Part shown: one piece after another, positions 25,744 to 35,286 of the stretch
Layout: each line of letters begins with the position of its first letter
Position numbering within the stretch: the first letter of the stretch is position 1
Source of the DNA: Runella sp. SP2
Lineage (GTDB): Bacteria > Bacteroidota > Bacteroidia > Cytophagales > Spirosomataceae
Assembly: GCF_003711225.1 (NCBI RefSeq)
Contig: NZ_CP031030.1
Location: 2,294,001 to 2,358,000, forward strand
DNA length: 64,000 nucleotides
Direction of reading: 5' to 3'
Notes under the pieces: model-generated
What the model was told of the DNA's origin: nothing
Seen by the model: the letters and a program-made list of their open reading frames with translations, nothing else
Databases searched by the model: none
Translations under genes and position numbers: made by a program

Positions 25744-26466
25744 CTAAAATGCAAATCGTAAACCTCCAGTTACATTGACAACTCCTACATTTTGCTGAAT
25801 ATCTACCGATTGCGTAACGGGAGGAAAACCTGTCGTTGTTACTTTATTATTTACACCCTTAAAGGTTGTGCTTATCAAACTTGCATCGGCATTGACCACA
25901 AGCGCTACTCCGCTAAAAAGCCCAATATGAAACGTAGCCCCTGCACCATATGCTAAATCTGACGCCATTTGGCTCGAAGTTTCTACATTAATGTTATAAT
26001 TTTGAAAAGCACCCGTTGTTACAAACATTGGACTATTCACTTTGGCATAACCCACCAATAGACGCCCTTCTAATCCAAGACGACTACCACCTAGGCGCAA
26101 GGTAGGTCCAATCATCGCACTCAATACATCCCATTCTTTTGCTTCTACCACCACTGGATTAAGGATGCCATATTGGTTTGACGCAATTTTCTGAATTCCT
26201 TCTTCCCTAGTTTCGTTTTTATTGTAAGAAACCCTCGCCGCTAACCCAAGACGTTTGGTTGGATAATAGCAGGCCACAAATTGCGCACCAATACCGTCTC
26301 CCGCAATTTCACCGCGTGTTTCTCCAAAAACTTTGGTAGCAAGTTCCCGAACCGACAAGCTTTTGCCAGCCGCAATGTTCAGGGTGAAACGGTCATAATC
26401 TTGTGCAAAACCAGTTGATATACAAATAGCAACTAAAAAAAATCCCAAAAAGCCAGAACGTATCAT
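25744..26466 (-). CDS. Outer-membrane beta-barrel protein
   Basis: A 240-aa exported protein: signal IRSGFLGFFLVAICISTGFAQ, then successive amphipathic strands and loops (RLGLAARVSYNKNETREEG, LSAMIGPTLRLGGSRLGLEG, DLAYGAGATFHIGLFSGVAL) and a last strand GVVNVTGGLRFAF ending in aromatic Phe, the typical C-terminus of an outer-membrane barrel. There is no enzymatic motif, and the family is not recognised beyond a generic small barrel. It stands alone between the Rpn-type gene and the divergent MBL-fold gene. Confidence 0.65.
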   Translation of the reverse strand: MIRSGFLGFFLVAICISTGFAQDYDRFTLNIAAGKSLSVRELATKVFGETRGEIAGDGIGAQFVACYYPTKRLGLAARVSYNKNETREEGIQKIASNQYGILNPVVVEAKEWDVLSAMIGPTLRLGGSRLGLEGRLLVGYAKVNSPMFVTTGAFQNYNINVETSSQMASDLAYGAGATFHIGLFSGVALVVNADASLISTTFKGVNNKVTTTGFPPVTQSVDIQQNVGVVNVTGGLRFAF

Positions 26467-26619
26467 GGGTAGTTAATAAGGTTTATTGATAAAGACGGGA
26501 ACAAGGCGCTAATTACGGTCGAAAGTCTTAAAAAACGAAACAATAAGCGATTAGATTATTTTTCGGCGGTATTTCCCGTCGTTTTTTTGCTTTTATACAC
26601 CAAAGAAAATGGTTGTAAC

Positions 26620-27465
26620 ATGGCCCTCATTCATGCGTTTCAAAAGGACGAAGCACTACTTGTTGATATTAGAAAAAGTCAATCAAACCCTTCAGGTTTT
26701 CGGACATGGTGGCTGGGACAAAGTGGTTTTTTGATTCAATGGCAAGGGAAGCATTTATTGTTTGACCCCTATTTGTCCGATTCGTTAAGCATCAAGTACG
26801 CCCAAACCGACAAACCCCACGTTCGTATGAGTGAACGGGTGATTGCGCCTGAATTGCTTGAAGGTATCGACATCGTCACGTCGTCGCACAACCATACCGA
26901 CCACCTCGATGCCGAAACGCTTTTACCTATTTTTGGCCAAAACCCATCCATCCAAATGGTCATTCCTGAAGCTAATCGGGTATTTGTGTGTCAAAGATTA
27001 GGCTGTTCTACCGCTTGGCCAAAAGGAGTAAACGACGGAGAAAGCCTTGAAATAAAAGGCTTTACACTGCATGGCATCCCTGCCGCCCACAATACGGTTG
27101 AGCGGGATGACCAAGGCCGCTGCAAATTCATGGGCTTGGTGGTTGAATTTGGCCCCTATCGGGTGTATCATTCGGGCGATACCCTTTGGTTCGATGGTTT
27201 GGCCGAACTTCTGGCGCCTTACCAAGTTGACATAGCATTTTTGCCTATCAACGGCAACAAGCCTGAGCGGCGGGTAGCAGGCAACCTCAATGCCGAAGAA
27301 GCAGCCCGACTTGGGAAGGAGATTGGGGCAAAACTGGTTATTCCCCACCATTACCATCTGTTTGAATTTAATACAGCCGAACCAAGTGAATTTGAACACT
27401 TTGCTCGGCTGTATCAGACGCCTTATAAAGTTTTACAATTGGGAGAAGGCATTGAAATTGAATAA
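26620..27465 (+). CDS. UlaG-like MBL-fold metallo-hydrolase
   Basis: A 281-aa cytoplasmic protein of the metallo-beta-lactamase superfamily with the metal motif SSHNHTDHLD (H90, H92, D94, H95), a following WLGQSGFLIQWQGKHLLFDP start, and later HSGDTLWFDG and LVIPHHYHLFEFN carrying the remaining metal ligands. It is closest in layout to UlaG, the L-ascorbate-6-phosphate lactonase, but no ascorbate genes are nearby. The ATG at 26620 is preferred; a TTG at 26587 in the same frame would add 11 unrelated residues. It is convergent with the membrane phosphoesterase. Confidence 0.85.
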   Translation: MALIHAFQKDEALLVDIRKSQSNPSGFRTWWLGQSGFLIQWQGKHLLFDPYLSDSLSIKYAQTDKPHVRMSERVIAPELLEGIDIVTSSHNHTDHLDAETLLPIFGQNPSIQMVIPEANRVFVCQRLGCSTAWPKGVNDGESLEIKGFTLHGIPAAHNTVERDDQGRCKFMGLVVEFGPYRVYHSGDTLWFDGLAELLAPYQVDIAFLPINGNKPERRVAGNLNAEEAARLGKEIGAKLVIPHHYHLFEFNTAEPSEFEHFARLYQTPYKVLQLGEGIEIE

Positions 27466-27478
27466 CCATTTTGGTTGG

Positions 27479-28738
27479 TTACGCCCTTACCAGTTCCATC
27501 AGCGTAATTTCTGGCAAAATTCCTACTCGACCAGGGTAACCAAGGTACCCAAAACCGCGATTAACGTACAAATGTTGGTCGCCTTGGGTATATAAACCAC
27601 CCCACTGTTTGTACCGATACTGTACGGGGCTCCATTGAAAACCGCCTATTTCTACCCCAAATTGCATTCCGTGGGTATGTCCCGCAAAGGCAACGTCAAT
27701 GTCCTTAAACTGCGAAGTTACTTGGGCGTTCCAATGGCTAGGGTCGTGCGACAGAAGCAATTTTACGGGAAAATCATCGGTACGTTGGTGGGCTTTTTCC
27801 AAGCTTCCGTATTTGGCAAAACCACCCATACCCCAGTTTTGAATCCCTAATAAACCAATTTGTTCATTATCAACTTTGATGGCACGGTGTTCGTCTAGGA
27901 GCAAGTCCCAGCCCAACAAACGGTGCGCATCTTTCAAATCATTGAGATTTTTTATTTTGGCTTCTACCGAAGGCCATTGGTAATAATCGCCGTAATCGTG
28001 GTTGCCCAACACCGAAAATTGCCCCAATGGTGCTTTTACTTTTTTGAAAATATCAATGTAATTTTTTACTTCATCGGCGGTATTATTGACCAAATCTCCC
28101 GTAAAGAAAAACAAATCGGGTTTTTCGGCCATCAGCATATCGACACCGCCTTGAACGGCTGTTTTGTTAAAAAAACTCCCCGAGTGAATATCCGACAACT
28201 GGGCAATTTTTATTCCTTCAAACGCTTTTGGCAAGTTTTTAACTGGCACCCGAACGCGGCGAATGCGGTAATCGTGCGCTCCTGAAATGATACCATAAGT
28301 AAATCCCGCGACCGTCGTACCCGCTACGGCCAAGGCAGATTTCATCAAAAACTCCGAACGAGGAATCGTAGGAGCGTCCACGACGGGAGCTGTTGTAGGA
28401 GGCTGTGATTGAAAGAGACTGACCACCCATTTTCCAAAACGCACGACATCATCGATGAGGAGTAAAAATAAGCTAAAAAATTTGGCAAAATAGGGAATCA
28501 ATAACGCGCTCCAGATGAGTTGGCGCGTGGTTCTTGAAAGGGAATCGGGCGGAATGATGAACTGAGTGACAATCCAAACCACTAAACTTACCACAGGAAT
28601 TGCCCAATAAATGGTTGAAATGAGTCGGCGGGTTTCTAGTGAACTAGCGCGAGAAAGGGTTTTTACGGCCTGAAAAACGTACAAATCCAACAGAAAAAAA
28701 AAGCCTATCGTCAGGAGAATGGCTGGTAATCGGTTCAT
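27479..28738 (-). CDS. Membrane-anchored metallophosphoesterase
   Basis: A 419-aa protein. Three to four transmembrane helices occupy the first 115 residues (LPAILLTIGFFFLLDLYVFQ; YWAIPVVSLVVWIVTQFIIP), followed by another hydrophobic segment (ALAVAGTTVAGFTYGIISG). The catalytic domain carries QLSDIHSGSF (DxH), FFTGDLVNN (GD), LGNHDYGDYYQW (GNHD), LLSHDPSHW and FAGHTHGMQFG (GHTH). Layout and motifs match the YkuE/YaeI-type phosphoesterases that act on lipid or membrane-associated phosphate esters. The substrate is not predictable. Confidence 0.87.
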   Translation of the reverse strand: MNRLPAILLTIGFFFLLDLYVFQAVKTLSRASSLETRRLISTIYWAIPVVSLVVWIVTQFIIPPDSLSRTTRQLIWSALLIPYFAKFFSLFLLLIDDVVRFGKWVVSLFQSQPPTTAPVVDAPTIPRSEFLMKSALAVAGTTVAGFTYGIISGAHDYRIRRVRVPVKNLPKAFEGIKIAQLSDIHSGSFFNKTAVQGGVDMLMAEKPDLFFFTGDLVNNTADEVKNYIDIFKKVKAPLGQFSVLGNHDYGDYYQWPSVEAKIKNLNDLKDAHRLLGWDLLLDEHRAIKVDNEQIGLLGIQNWGMGGFAKYGSLEKAHQRTDDFPVKLLLSHDPSHWNAQVTSQFKDIDVAFAGHTHGMQFGVEIGGFQWSPVQYRYKQWGGLYTQGDQHLYVNRGFGYLGYPGRVGILPEITLMELVRA

Positions 28739-28894
28739 AAAGCTAGAAGGGAAAATTACAATTTTGACAATGGATGAGTAACAAAAGACGCTTTAAAAAA
28801 GTGTTTTTCTTCGCCAGAATTGTGGGAAACGGCAAATAGTTGGGATGAACTGACTATTTTTGAGGCCGAGTAATTTTGTTAAGCTTTTGACACA

Positions 28895-29311
28895 ATGATA
28901 GACATTCAACTCACCGACGCTCCACTTTCGCTTGATGCCTGTTATCAATACGTTCTTTCTGACGATGCGGGGGGACTTGTCACTTTTGTCGGCACGGTTC
29001 GTAATCAAACCAAAGGGAAGCGGGTGTTACGGTTAGAATTTGAGGCTTATGCCCCTATGGCCATCAAAGAAATGCAGAAAATCGCCGAAGAAGCGGTGCG
29101 TCGCTGGCCAGTGTTAAAGATTTCGATTCATCATCGCGTGGGCGTGCTTGCCATCGGCGAAGTTCCAGTCATCATTGCTGTTGCTTGCGCCCACCGAAGG
29201 GCTGCCTTTGAAGCCTGTCAATTTGCGATTGATACCTTAAAAGAAACGGTACCGATTTGGAAAAAAGAATTTTTTGAAGACGGCGAAGTTTGGGTCGCCG
29301 CCCACCCATAA
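28895..29311 (+). CDS. moaE: Molybdopterin synthase catalytic subunit
   Basis: A 138-aa protein covering the MoaE domain: LSLDACYQYVLSDDAGGLVT, FVGTVRNQTKGKRVLRLEFE, YAPMAIKEMQKIAEEA, IHHRVGVLAIGEVPVIIAV and the C-terminal TLKETVPIWKKEFFEDGEVW, which contains the lysines that receive sulfur from MoaD. It converts precursor Z (cPMP) to molybdopterin with MoaD. No moaA, moaC, moaD or moeB is in the window, so the partner is elsewhere. A TAATTTTG -7 element at 28871-28878 precedes the gene by 16 bp, without a clear -33 box. Confidence 0.92.
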   Translation: MIDIQLTDAPLSLDACYQYVLSDDAGGLVTFVGTVRNQTKGKRVLRLEFEAYAPMAIKEMQKIAEEAVRRWPVLKISIHHRVGVLAIGEVPVIIAVACAHRRAAFEACQFAIDTLKETVPIWKKEFFEDGEVWVAAHP

Positions 29312-29329
29312 GAGCACTCGACGCTCCCC

Positions 29330-30007
29330 TTACATTCCCTTCAACACTTTCCACATTTCGTCCGCTACGAGCTGATTTCCAGCGTCATTGAGGTGAACAC
29401 GATCAGTTGTGAGGATGTTTTTTTCGTCGTTGTTCGGATTATTTTTCAGGTTGTAGTCTAAGAAAGCTTTACGAAGGTCAATCAAAGGCAAGCCTTGTTT
29501 TTTGGCCAAATCGCGAATCAACTGTGAATAACGGTTCAAATCTCCATCTTGTTGGTTAGAGAAATCGGTGCGTTCGCCAATCACTGCGGGCGTACACATG
29601 GCCACGCGAATGTTGGCAGCTTTAAACTTCTTCAGCAATGCTTCGTAAAAGCGAACAAACTTATCAGGGTCAGTGCCTGTTCCTGACGACGCTTTGTGCC
29701 AAACATCATTTACGCCTACGTAAATCACCACCATATTGGGCTGTTTTGCTAATACATCATCTTCCAAACGTAGGTAAAGGTCATATACTTTATTCCCCCC
29801 AATCCCCGCTCCAATTAGCTCATATTTATCCTTTAGCCCTTGTTTTTCAAGCATTTCGCCCATTTTAACAATATACCCACCAGGTTTAACGGCAGCTTGG
29901 GTAATCGAATCGCCAAAGAAAACAATTCGGAGTGGTTTGTCTTGTTGAAATGCCAACAAAGGAATGGCCACAAGGGCTAATTTGAGGTAGTGAATAAAGG
30001 ATTTCAT
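29330..30007 (-). CDS. SGNH/GDSL hydrolase, exported
   Basis: A 225-aa exported esterase. The signal KSFIHYLKLALVAIPLLAFQ precedes the catalytic blocks: GDSITQA (Ser nucleophile), ELIGAGIGGNKV (oxyanion Gly), IYVGVNDVWH (Asn) and TDRVHLNDAGNQLV (catalytic Asp-His). SGNH hydrolases remove acyl or acetyl groups from lipids or polysaccharides. Specificity is unknown. It is convergent with moaE (19 bp between stops). Confidence 0.9.
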   Translation of the reverse strand: MKSFIHYLKLALVAIPLLAFQQDKPLRIVFFGDSITQAAVKPGGYIVKMGEMLEKQGLKDKYELIGAGIGGNKVYDLYLRLEDDVLAKQPNMVVIYVGVNDVWHKASSGTGTDPDKFVRFYEALLKKFKAANIRVAMCTPAVIGERTDFSNQQDGDLNRYSQLIRDLAKKQGLPLIDLRKAFLDYNLKNNPNNDEKNILTTDRVHLNDAGNQLVADEMWKVLKGM

Positions 30008-30156
30008 TGAAAAGAGTATAAAATTGATTCGTTTGGTAAAGCAGTTTCTTACTTAAATCTAACCCTGACAACCTCAAAATGCCGAGCGTTTACTTTATTT
30101 GGGTTGTGAGCAACCCACTTGTTCTTCCAATGCGGTAACCAGCTGCACGGCAGGTT

Positions 30157-33100
30157 TTAACTAAACAACTGCAAAATATCGTCTTTATCCAGTTTTTTCA
30201 AGAACCCAGCATCCGTCGAAATCAAATCATCGGCCAAGGCGCGTTTTCGTTCTTGGAGTTGCATGATTTTTTCCTCGATGGTGTCTTTGCAAATCATCCG
30301 ATAAGCAAAAACCCGTTTGGTTTGGCCAATGCGGTGAACGCGGTCAATCGCCTGTTGTTCCACGGCGGGGTTCCACCACGGATCTACAATATACACATAA
30401 TCGGCTTCCGTCAAATTCAGACCAACGCCCCCTGCTTTTAGACTCATCAAAAACACCCGACAGGATTCATCGCCTTGAAAACGATTCACCCGTTCGGCAC
30501 GGTCGTTGGTCTGGCCGTCTAAGTATTCGTAAGGAATTCGGTCGCGTTCGAGTTTTACTTTGATGAGGTCAAGCATTTTTAAGAACTGACTGAAAATGAC
30601 AATTTTATGATCAGAAGCATTTTCTTCAATTTCTCTCACAATTTCGTCCAGCTTCACCGAGTCGTTTCCATAATCTTCATCATCGGAAAGCAAGGCGGGC
30701 GAATCACAAATTTGACGTAGTTTTAATAACCCTTCCAAAATCAAGAACGATGCTTGTTCACGGCCTACTTCGTCCATTTTTCCCGCAATTAAATCACGGT
30801 ATTTGTCCTTAAAAGCATTGTAAACTTTGCGTTGACGTTTGTCCATTTCGCAAAACAGCACCGTTTCTGTCTTTTCTGGCAAGTCTTTGGCCACCTCTTC
30901 TTTGGTACGTTTGAGCATGAATGGATATACCATTCGGCGTAGCTCCGCCGCGCGCGTTTTGTCTTGGTATTTATCAATTAATACTGCGTATTCGGCGCGG
31001 AAGAAATCCTCAGCCCCCAAAAAACCAGGGTTTAGAAAATCAAATTGGGAGTATAAATCAAAGGTGTTGTTTTCAACGGGCGTCCCTGTCATTGTCAAGC
31101 GGTTTTTGGCGTTAATCAATTTTACCGCCTTCGCAATCATCGAGTCAGGATTTTTAATGGCCTGCGCTTCGTCCAAAATCACGTAATGAAACCGAAAATC
31201 CTGCAGCAACTCTATGTCCGAACGTACGGAGCCGTAGGTGGACAAAATGATGTCGTATTTGTTAAAAACGCGCGTATTTTTGGTTCTTTGTGGCCCCGTA
31301 TGGACGTATAAACGCAATTCGGGGCAAAATTTAGCGGCTTCGGCTTGCCAGTTAAAAATCAAGGTTTTGGGCACTACCACCAAATGAACCCCTTTGGGAA
31401 AACGATTTTTTTGTTCTTGCAAAAACGTCAGCATCTGCAACGTTTTTCCCAACCCCATATCATCGGCCAAGCAGCCTCCCCAGCCAAATTCATCCAAAAA
31501 ATTGAGCCACTTGTAGCCTTCTTCTTGGTAAGGTCGCAACTGCGCCTGCACATTTTTGGGCAATGCAATGTCTTTAATTTCGCGAAAATCAAGCAATTTC
31601 TCACGTTTATCATCTAGTTCACGTATCAATTTCGGATTTTCGATATACTCTTTGTAACGTTCCAAAATTGTAAAATGCTGTTTTGATAAACGGAGGGTGT
31701 CTTTCTTGTCATCCACTTTTCCAAAACGAAACAGCTGGGCGTACTGCGCTACCCACTCATCGGGCAATAAGCCAAACGAACCGTCTTTTAACTCAACGTA
31801 ATTTTGTTTCTTTAAAATAGCCTTTCGTACTTGCGCCAAGGAGACGACCTGTTCGCCAAACGAAATTTCTATCTGTAAATCAAACCAGTCGATTCCCGAC
31901 GAGTTTTTGATTTTGAAGGTCGCCTTGTTGGGATTGTATCGGAATTTTTTGAGGTTATTGAAGCCAAAAAGTTTGGCGCCACGTTGGTTCAATGCTTCAT
32001 AAAACTGAAACAACCAGCCATTTTCCAACACCGAATCGGCAGGCAAATAAAAATATTCGTCCGTTTGGTGGGCAAAATCAGGATGTTGGCTTTGCAAAAA
32101 TTGCACAAACTGTTCTTCCGCATCTCGGTCACGCCGCTGAATTTGCACCGTATTTTTATAAGCATTTACGCGTGCTTGCCGAAAATCTCGCGGTAATTCT
32201 ATCGACGCTTCATCGTCGCTGGAATAAATAAAAGCGGGGACTATCAGCAAATTATCCTCAACTTCTTTCAAATACACCCGACCTTCCTGCCATTCTAAAT
32301 CGGCTTGCGTAATGGATTGGCCTTTGTCAAATTCCAACGAAAACTGGTCGGCCAATGGAATCACAAACCCATTAAAAAAGTCATCGTCGCGTACACTTCG
32401 TAGGCGAATAGCCCCGCCCAATTCCAAGAAATGGCGTGCTACTTTGGCTGCTGCTGTTGACCGAAAACGGCATAAAAGGTTATCGGGCAACACAACCAGC
32501 CAGTACGTTCCGACATCTTGTAATTGCTGAAAAGAAATTTGTTCTCCCGTTGGAAGCACCACAAATGCCTCCAACAAAGTCTCCTGCCCCGTCCGAGATA
32601 GTTTAAAATGCAAATCAAGCGGTGTTTCTGTCACCTTTACTGCATGGCCCGTATTTCCATAACTGTCATTTTTTTTGTTGACCCGAACCACTTTTTCCAC
32701 CAACATCGGAAACAATTTTTCCAGTACCTTGCCCGTAATTTCCAGCGCTTCGTCGATGGCCTCGCTGGTGTAGTTCAAGTTCCAAGAATTGGCGGAAATT
32801 TTATGCCCACGTTGGCGAAGGGTCTCGTGCAAAAACTCTTGTTCCAGCAAACGGCTGGTTTTGATAATCTCTAAGTCTTCCGTTTGGGTAGTTGGTCGTT
32901 CTTTGTCGCCCCACGTACTGCGGGTGACGTTCGTTACTTTGCCTGATTTAGCGTTGAGGTTTCCTTTGGCAATTTCCAGGCGCATAAAGGGCAGGGTTTT
33001 TACCGAAAATTGCTCAAAAATATACACGTAAACCAACCGCTCTTTACCCGCATTAACGGGGACAAAAGGGCTATTGGACTTCACAGGCAGGGTACTTTTC

Positions 33101-34014
33101 AGAATGTTGTTCCATTCCACCCCCTCAATGGGCTGAATGCTTTTGTCCAACAAAATAATTTCTAGTTCCCCTTTTGGATTGATTTTAAAATCAAATTTCC
33201 CCTCCAAATTATCGTCCAATGTATATCCATAACGCTCCAATAAAGCGCTTTTTTCTGGGCTCCAATCCCGCAGCGATTCGAGGTAATGAGCACCGTATTG
33301 CATTTTTAACCAAACCAATGCCCCCATCATGTGTTCGCACAGCGGCGTGCGCAGCTTTTGCTCACAACTACACGACAGATGTACACACCCTTTTTCCAAA
33401 CGCTTCACCGTCACGGCATATCGTCCGTCTTTTTTTACATACACATCCAGCGTCTCAGAGTCGTTTTCTTTCAAAACCGAAAACACATTCAAATAATGAC
33501 GCCGCCCCATCCAGTGCTGAGGTGAGCAATGCCGCTGAATATAGTGCTCCTCCAAGGACGGAATTTCGAGGGTGACATCCGACATCGAAAACAGCCCCTT
33601 GTCCTGAAACTCTATGACTTTGGGCGCTTGCGGGCGTTTACCATTGGTCAGGTCAATGATCACCTTTTGAAGGTCTTGCACCGATGCTTTCGGTTTTTTA
33701 TTGTCACGCTCAAGGTATTCATCTAAGGCCAACGACGCCGCCACGGCGTGCTTGCAAGGGTAATGCTCTGAAGAACAATCACAATAACTTTGAACGCCCT
33801 CGGCATCGTCGAGGTTAACCAGTTCTAATTCATATTTTTCAAAACTAGACTGGCTTTCTACTTCAAATTTAGCCCCATAATAATCTCCGTTGAAGGACGT
33901 CATTTTCACCCCTCCATTTCGGTAAATATCATTCCCTCGCTGCCGCACTGCTGTCGATGCTTCCCTTCGTAACGCTGCTAAACTCTCAAAAATAAGTCCT
34001 TTATAAAAAGCCAT
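30157..34014 (-). CDS. SNF2/RapA-type helicase with two SWIM zinc fingers
   Basis: A 1285-aa protein. The N-terminal region carries two SWIM zinc fingers: C78-x-C80-x6-C87-x-H89 (CDCSSEHYPCKH) and C215-x-C217-x8-C226-x-H228 (CSCEQKLRTPLCEH). The middle (about 250-810) is the poorly characterised bacterial SNF2-associated region. The C-terminal ATPase has Walker A LADDMGLGKTLQ near residue 855, the Walker B/DEAQ box VILDEAQAIKNPDS near 947, LTMTGTPVENNTFDLYSQFD, and helicase-C motifs SLKAGGVGLNLTEADYV and AVEQQAIDRVHRIGQT. SNF2 translocases remodel protein-DNA complexes; the bacterial SWIM type has no fixed role. A short hypothetical gene lies just upstream on the same strand (36 bp). Confidence 0.93.
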   Translation of the reverse strand: MAFYKGLIFESLAALRREASTAVRQRGNDIYRNGGVKMTSFNGDYYGAKFEVESQSSFEKYELELVNLDDAEGVQSYCDCSSEHYPCKHAVAASLALDEYLERDNKKPKASVQDLQKVIIDLTNGKRPQAPKVIEFQDKGLFSMSDVTLEIPSLEEHYIQRHCSPQHWMGRRHYLNVFSVLKENDSETLDVYVKKDGRYAVTVKRLEKGCVHLSCSCEQKLRTPLCEHMMGALVWLKMQYGAHYLESLRDWSPEKSALLERYGYTLDDNLEGKFDFKINPKGELEIILLDKSIQPIEGVEWNNILKSTLPVKSNSPFVPVNAGKERLVYVYIFEQFSVKTLPFMRLEIAKGNLNAKSGKVTNVTRSTWGDKERPTTQTEDLEIIKTSRLLEQEFLHETLRQRGHKISANSWNLNYTSEAIDEALEITGKVLEKLFPMLVEKVVRVNKKNDSYGNTGHAVKVTETPLDLHFKLSRTGQETLLEAFVVLPTGEQISFQQLQDVGTYWLVVLPDNLLCRFRSTAAAKVARHFLELGGAIRLRSVRDDDFFNGFVIPLADQFSLEFDKGQSITQADLEWQEGRVYLKEVEDNLLIVPAFIYSSDDEASIELPRDFRQARVNAYKNTVQIQRRDRDAEEQFVQFLQSQHPDFAHQTDEYFYLPADSVLENGWLFQFYEALNQRGAKLFGFNNLKKFRYNPNKATFKIKNSSGIDWFDLQIEISFGEQVVSLAQVRKAILKKQNYVELKDGSFGLLPDEWVAQYAQLFRFGKVDDKKDTLRLSKQHFTILERYKEYIENPKLIRELDDKREKLLDFREIKDIALPKNVQAQLRPYQEEGYKWLNFLDEFGWGGCLADDMGLGKTLQMLTFLQEQKNRFPKGVHLVVVPKTLIFNWQAEAAKFCPELRLYVHTGPQRTKNTRVFNKYDIILSTYGSVRSDIELLQDFRFHYVILDEAQAIKNPDSMIAKAVKLINAKNRLTMTGTPVENNTFDLYSQFDFLNPGFLGAEDFFRAEYAVLIDKYQDKTRAAELRRMVYPFMLKRTKEEVAKDLPEKTETVLFCEMDKRQRKVYNAFKDKYRDLIAGKMDEVGREQASFLILEGLLKLRQICDSPALLSDDEDYGNDSVKLDEIVREIEENASDHKIVIFSQFLKMLDLIKVKLERDRIPYEYLDGQTNDRAERVNRFQGDESCRVFLMSLKAGGVGLNLTEADYVYIVDPWWNPAVEQQAIDRVHRIGQTKRVFAYRMICKDTIEEKIMQLQERKRALADDLISTDAGFLKKLDKDDILQLFS

Positions 34015-34050
34015 GAATCTTGTAATCTCGTCTAAACTGTACTGTTTTTT

Positions 34051-34350
34051 CTACCCACATTCTTCTAAATACGCCTCGGGCAAATCATAAAGTTGATTTT
34101 CAACTTCTTTCATTTTGGGAAAATTGGTTGTATCAGGTAATACTCCGTAGCGAAACGTAAGCTCCGCCAATTCATACTCAACATTCGCTTTGGTCGCCGA
34201 GAGCAATGGAAATGCCACCCGAACTTGATACACTGTCCCTTCAATCACCTCGTAGGGTGGTTTTTTGTAGAGGGTCACGATATGAACCCGTACTTTATCT
34301 CCTACTTTGAACGGAGACACTATTTCTGTTTGTGGAAATATCACTTTCAT
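34051..34350 (-). CDS. Hypothetical protein with KOW-like beta segment
   Basis: A 99-aa protein I do not recognise. It contains a GDKVRVHIVTL segment followed by PPYEVIEGTVYQVRVAFPLL, the look of a small beta-barrel (KOW/Tudor-like) domain, then an acidic C-terminus. The ATG at 34350 (MKVIFPQTEIVSPFKVGDKV) is preferred to 34500, which overlaps the region upstream of the divergent barrel gene and would add 50 unrelated residues. It is close to and co-directional with the SNF2 helicase gene, so it may be co-transcribed, but no function can be inferred. Confidence 0.6.
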   Translation of the reverse strand: MKVIFPQTEIVSPFKVGDKVRVHIVTLYKKPPYEVIEGTVYQVRVAFPLLSATKANVEYELAELTFRYGVLPDTTNFPKMKEVENQLYDLPEAYLEECG

Positions 34351-34439
34351 AATTGCGCGAATAACGATAAAACAACCCACCTTTGCAACGAAGTTCCGCA
34401 CGGAATCGTAATATTGTACAACATCCATCAACGAACCAA

Positions 34440-35282
34440 ATGCTGCGAACTCTATTCTTTGTTTTGTTTTGGGCAACCCTCCTTCCTGCTTCTTTTGCAC
34501 AAATCGAAGACTATTATACCCCCCGAAGAAAGAGTACTCCTATGATCTTCAACCATCCTGATTTAATAAAAGTTGACAACCATTGGTACATGGGTCTCGA
34601 AGGGGGAGGAAAATGGATGGGAACTAACCTCAGTAGTTCGTTGACAGGGCTAATTGGATTCCAAAAATCGGTCATTGATGGATACGCAGCAGCACAATTT
34701 GGCTACTTGCACCACCTCAAATGGGGCATCGAAACGGGTTATATTCGCAATCCTTCGCGCATGGTTTTGGCCATCAATAGCGCGCGTCCTTTTGTTTATC
34801 GAATAGAAGATTTACAACATAGTATTCCTCTCCGCTTCAAGTGGCGGGTATTTCGGCTTGGCAGAATCCAAAAAAAATCGGGCATGTACGTTGGGACAGG
34901 ATTCGTCTGGACACCCACCCGAAATCGTACCCAAATCAATCAATTTGATTTGGCGGGGCTGGCGCGTGCAAGTGGTTCGCGAACCCAATTTGATACGCTA
35001 ATCGTTGAAAATTACGCTTATACAACAGGCAAAGCCAAACTCGAATGGGAAGGGAATTTGGAGTTTGTCGGGCGGATTTCTCAGCATTTTGAGATTGTTG
35101 CATACGGTCGAGCTACCCTTGCTCCTGCATCAAGTATTGAGTCACGCACCGAACTTTTTGTCAATCGTACTTCTCAAAGCACTTCGGTTGCGTCATTAAA
35201 ACCAATGACCTACCAATTTGGCATTACCTTTCGGTATTTATACGGCTTTATGAATACCTACCGAAGTGCGTATGAAGAATAA
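34440..35282 (+). CDS. Hypothetical outer-membrane barrel-like protein
   Basis: A 280-aa protein with a signal (MLRTLFFVLFWATLLPASFAQ), then beta-rich sequence: WYMGLEGGGKWMGTNLSSSL, GYAAAQFGYLHHLKWGIETG, IPLRFKWRVF, MYVGTGFVWTPT and a last strand FGITFRYLYGF. It lacks enzymatic motifs, and a small barrel or periplasmic protein is most likely. The 34440 start (preferred over 34383) gives the compact signal peptide. It ends 4 bp before the convergent permease gene. Confidence 0.6.
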   Translation: MLRTLFFVLFWATLLPASFAQIEDYYTPRRKSTPMIFNHPDLIKVDNHWYMGLEGGGKWMGTNLSSSLTGLIGFQKSVIDGYAAAQFGYLHHLKWGIETGYIRNPSRMVLAINSARPFVYRIEDLQHSIPLRFKWRVFRLGRIQKKSGMYVGTGFVWTPTRNRTQINQFDLAGLARASGSRTQFDTLIVENYAYTTGKAKLEWEGNLEFVGRISQHFEIVAYGRATLAPASSIESRTELFVNRTSQSTSVASLKPMTYQFGITFRYLYGFMNTYRSAYEE

Positions 35283-35286
35283 AACG

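Noticed and set aside
30101-30116. Terminator of the SNF2 gene (GGGTTG-TGAG-CAACCC)
   Set aside because: It has a short stem and no T-run on the minus strand.
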